Below, in pieces: positions 12,262 through 13,723 of a stretch of 13,723 nucleotides of DNA. Source of the stretch: Defluviitaleaceae bacterium (GTDB lineage Bacteria; Bacillota; Clostridia; Lachnospirales; WQUN01); contig WRKK01000325.1 of assembly GCA_009782245.1 (NCBI GenBank), positions 1 to 13,723 on the forward strand, in the 5' to 3' direction. How positions within the stretch are numbered: position 1 is the first letter of the stretch; the number at the start of each line of letters is the position of its first letter. The notes under the pieces were generated by a model. The model was given only the letters and a program-made list of their open reading frames with translations, was not told the origin of the DNA and did not search any database. The translations under genes were made by a program, and so were the position numbers.

Positions 12262-13212
12262 TAAAATTTTTGGCGGCTTAAAAATATTTAGTTGCGAGAC
12301 GATTATTCCGATAAATATTAACGCACCGCCAATGTAGCCGTAAATGCTTAAAAATACGCCCAAAATTACCACTTCGCCGATTGCGGCAAAAACGGATTCT
12401 AGTGAAAATATGACGGCTGAACGGGCTGGGGCTACGTGCCGCTGACCTATCACTTGCAAAGTGTACGCCAGCAAAACAGAAACAAATATAGAAAAACCAA
12501 TGGGCAGCCAGGCTTGCAAAATAACCGCAAACTGCAAATTTAGCATATCCTCAAAAATAAGTGCGGCGAAAAGGCTAAAAATGCCGCAAACTAAACATTG
12601 CCCCGCCGCAAGCGTTACGGGCTTAACGTTTGCGGCGTGTTTATCTATTACCAAAATATGTATCGCCCAGCCAAAAGCACACGCCAATAATAATATAGTG
12701 CCAATATCCACCACTAAAACGCCGTCTTGTAGGTTCATAAAATATAAGCCAGCCGTTGCAATTAATGCACCCAGCCAAACTACTTTTGTCGTTTTTTGCC
12801 GAATAAGTATTCCCAAAATGGGAACAAGCACAATATACAAGCCAGTAATAAAGCCCGAAACGCCCACCGAGCCTGTTATTGCAATGCCCCATTGCTGCAA
12901 AGCCGCAGAAACAAACAAAACAAAACCTACAATAAATCCCGCTTTTAAGCTGTATTTGTAAGTTGCAATTTTTTCTAAACTATTTTTTGGGCTGTTCGGA
13001 CTGTTCGGACTGTTCGGACTATTTTGGAAACCATTTGTGGTTTTGCGTTCCAAAACAATAGCGACAATAGCCAAAAGACTTCCGCCAACGCCAAACCGTA
13101 TTGCATTAAAAGTAAAGGGGGTAATATAGTCCATTGCGGCACGTTGCGCCACAAAACCCACGCCCCAAATAAAAGCGGCAAGTGCCAAAATTGCAGTATA
13201 ACGCTGTTGCAT
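12253..13212 (-). CDS. EamA/DMT family permease
   Basis: A 319-residue inner-membrane protein of the drug/metabolite transporter superfamily with two EamA repeats and about ten hydrophobic segments. The N-terminal LAAFIWGVGFVAQRAAMDYITPFTFNAIRF is typical of clostridial DMT permeases, as are the AALQQWGI and GVSGFITGLYIVLVPILG segments. The C-terminal repeat ends at ARSAVIFSLESVFAAIGEVVILG. The substrate is unknown; many members export amino acids or metabolites. ATG 13212 fits the family start, though only a weak GGAA lies upstream. Residues 64-78 between the second and third helices are an NSP NSP NSP NSP run from tandem 9-nt units, extending a cytoplasmic loop. The gene stands alone between two inverted composite repeats. 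Confidence 0.92.
   Translation of the reverse strand: MQQRYTAILALAAFIWGVGFVAQRAAMDYITPFTFNAIRFGVGGSLLAIVAIVLERKTTNGFQNSPNSPNSPNSPKNSLEKIATYKYSLKAGFIVGFVLFVSAALQQWGIAITGSVGVSGFITGLYIVLVPILGILIRQKTTKVVWLGALIATAGLYFMNLQDGVLVVDIGTILLLACAFGWAIHILVIDKHAANVKPVTLAAGQCLVCGIFSLFAALIFEDMLNLQFAVILQAWLPIGFSIFVSVLLAYTLQVIGQRHVAPARSAVIFSLESVFAAIGEVVILGVFLSIYGYIGGALIFIGIIVSQLNIFKPPKILPS
12991..13022 (-). repeat. In-frame 9-nt tandem repeat (NSP) in the eamA gene
   Basis: CTGTTCGGA repeats three times exactly, plus partial units, on the plus strand and encodes NSPNSPNSPNSP in a loop between membrane helices. It is the most regular tract of this type in the window, so probably recent. Confidence 0.88.
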
Positions 13213-13323
13213 AAAATAATAAATTCCAATCTTTTTACTTATTTTGTTTACAAAATTTTGCTAGGAACAGGCGAACGTTTGCCCCCAATCAACAGGGGGC
13301 GTTGCCGTTGGCGTTGGGGGTTT

Positions 13324-13343
13324 CACCTGTCCGCCGACAGGTG
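13324..13343. repeat. Short CCTG-CGCC-CAGG palindrome
   Basis: Eight-base arms CACCTGTC and GACAGGTG enclose a CGCC loop. The same loop and compensating arm changes (CCTGCC/GGCAGG) occur at 69-88 and 4822-4841, as expected of a family kept as a hairpin rather than by exact sequence. Confidence 0.75.
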
Positions 13344-13349
13344 GATAAC

Positions 13350-13526
13350 GGGCGACCGAGGACGGTCGCCCCTACGAGAAAACCAACGCAAATTTAACCA
13401 CTACATCACCAATTTAACACAAAAAACACTAAAAATTTTACGGGGTCAAGGGGAGAATCCCCTTGCGGGGTCAAGGGGCAGCGCCCTTGCGGGTGTGGGC
13501 AGCGCCCACGGTTTTGAAGTTGTTTT
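13350..13526 (+). repeat. Composite repeat, copy 5 (right inverted arm flanking eamA)
   Basis: It starts with the GGGCGACCG-AGGA-CGGTCGCCC hairpin (13350-13371), continues through an AT-rich link (13372-13440) that matches the left arm in inverted orientation, and ends with three hairpins in a row: CAAGGGGA/TCCCCTTG (13447-13465), CAAGGG/CCCTTG (13472-13489) and GTGGGC/GCCCAC (13495-13509). The CGGGGTCAAGGGG module is doubled here. Its CCACGGTTTTGAAGTTG edge is about 10 nt from the stop codon of the DUF1667 gene. Confidence 0.82.
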
Positions 13527-13532
13527 TGCACT

Positions 13533-13723
13533 TTACACAGGCAAAATAACTCGTGTTGCTACAAAGTCAACGCCTGTGTTTGCGGCGTTTGCTAGTATTA
13601 TGTCGCCTATGTTTATTGGTGCTTTTACTGTTATGGCTTGTACTGCTTTTGCACAAGCCATAATTTTGTTTTTGGGAATAGGCTTGGCGGTTTTTACCGA
13701 AAGCATTGGAATATCGCCGCCAT
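13533..13723 (-). CDS. DUF1667 domain protein, C-terminal part, cut by the window end
   Basis: The last 63 codons of a gene read into the window from beyond 13723 and end in TAA at 13533-13535. The translation begins GGDIPMLSVKTAKPIPK and ends INIGDIILANAANTGVDFVATRVILPV. This matches the C-terminal part of DUF1667 proteins, small Cys-containing proteins usually encoded next to FAD-dependent glycerol-3-phosphate-dehydrogenase-like oxidoreductases, possibly as electron-carrying partners. The N-terminal Cys-rich part is outside the window. If the context is typical, the adjacent sequence holds the oxidoreductase genes. The assignment comes from recalled family sequence and is fairly confident. 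Confidence 0.82.
   Translation of the reverse strand, partial: GGDIPMLSVKTAKPIPKNKIMACAKAVQAITVKAPINIGDIILANAANTGVDFVATRVILPV

Larger units (their letters stand above)
13213..13532. other. 320-bp gene-free region made of hairpins and repeats
   Basis: From the eamA side: about 65 bp of AT-rich upstream sequence with no convincing promoter; a GCCCCC/GGGGGC hairpin (13281-13300); a CACCTGTC-CGCC-GACAGGTG hairpin (13324-13343) of the same type as those at 14-35, 69-88 and 4822-4841; and then the right-hand composite repeat. No open reading frame of coding character is present. Confidence 0.8.

Noticed and set aside
12461..12961. Plus-strand open frame of 166 codons
   Set aside because: It is fully antisense to eamA, whose membrane-protein translation is unambiguous.
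12991..13022. Short regular repeats that might suggest a CRISPR array
   Set aside because: The units are 9 nt, contiguous and without spacers, and in frame within a gene. No cas gene is present.
13213..13260. Promoter for eamA
   Set aside because: The stretch is AT-rich, but no -35/-10 pair with acceptable spacing could be picked over chance.
13432..13526. Integron attC-like site, because hairpins lie between genes
   Set aside because: No RYYYAAC/GTTRRRY-type core pair, no integrase gene, and the copies point in both directions.

Overview
The window looks like a chromosomal segment of a low-to-mid GC Firmicute, most likely a Clostridia-class bacterium. The grounds are the gene families (RNase HII followed by YlqG/YlqH-type proteins, AsnA, an ECF transporter S component, a DUF1667 protein), AGGAGG-type ribosome binding sites and a good sigma-A promoter. 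This is inferred from gene content; no rRNA or other phylogenetic marker is present. All thirteen protein genes lie on the minus strand, so transcription runs from high to low coordinates.

In transcriptional order the window holds: the 3' end of a DUF1667 gene (13533-13723); a repeat-filled gap; an EamA/DMT permease (12253-13212); a second repeat-filled gap; an MFS permease (10660-11886); an ECF transporter S component with its own promoter and a structured leader (9890-10450); a uridine-kinase-like P-loop protein fused to an N-terminal clostridial domain (8660-9811); a probable operon of an aldo/keto reductase and two tandem RCC1-type seven-bladed propeller proteins (4930-8516); and a tight run asnA, rnhB, ylqG-like, ylqH-like, yraN and a Gfo/Idh/MocA oxidoreductase (107-4781). 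The rnhB-ylqG-ylqH order is the one known in Bacillus subtilis. The rnhB/ylqG junction is an ATGA overlap and the other gaps are short, so this run is probably one transcript.

The gaps between these blocks are not plain spacer. They are built from a few short palindromic repeat families that are nested inside one another: (i) a GC-rich multi-hairpin element present five times, whose CCACGGTTTT edge always lies close to a coding-region end; (ii) a roughly 20-bp hairpin of CCTGCC-CGCC-GGCAGG type that interrupts the first element at different points; (iii) a 105-bp element with 16-bp terminal inverted repeats, present once complete and once as a half copy; (iv) a GGGCGACCG hairpin. The eamA gene sits between two long inverted copies of this composite repeat.

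Inside the genes there is a second unusual pattern. Six of the thirteen coding regions carry in-frame tandem repeats with a 9-nt unit, giving three-residue protein repeats such as NSP, PEK, NST, KPN, KDT and PEN in linkers, loops or tails. One exact 9-bp tandem duplication also lies just outside a gene. No tRNA, rRNA, CRISPR array, transposase or phage gene was seen.
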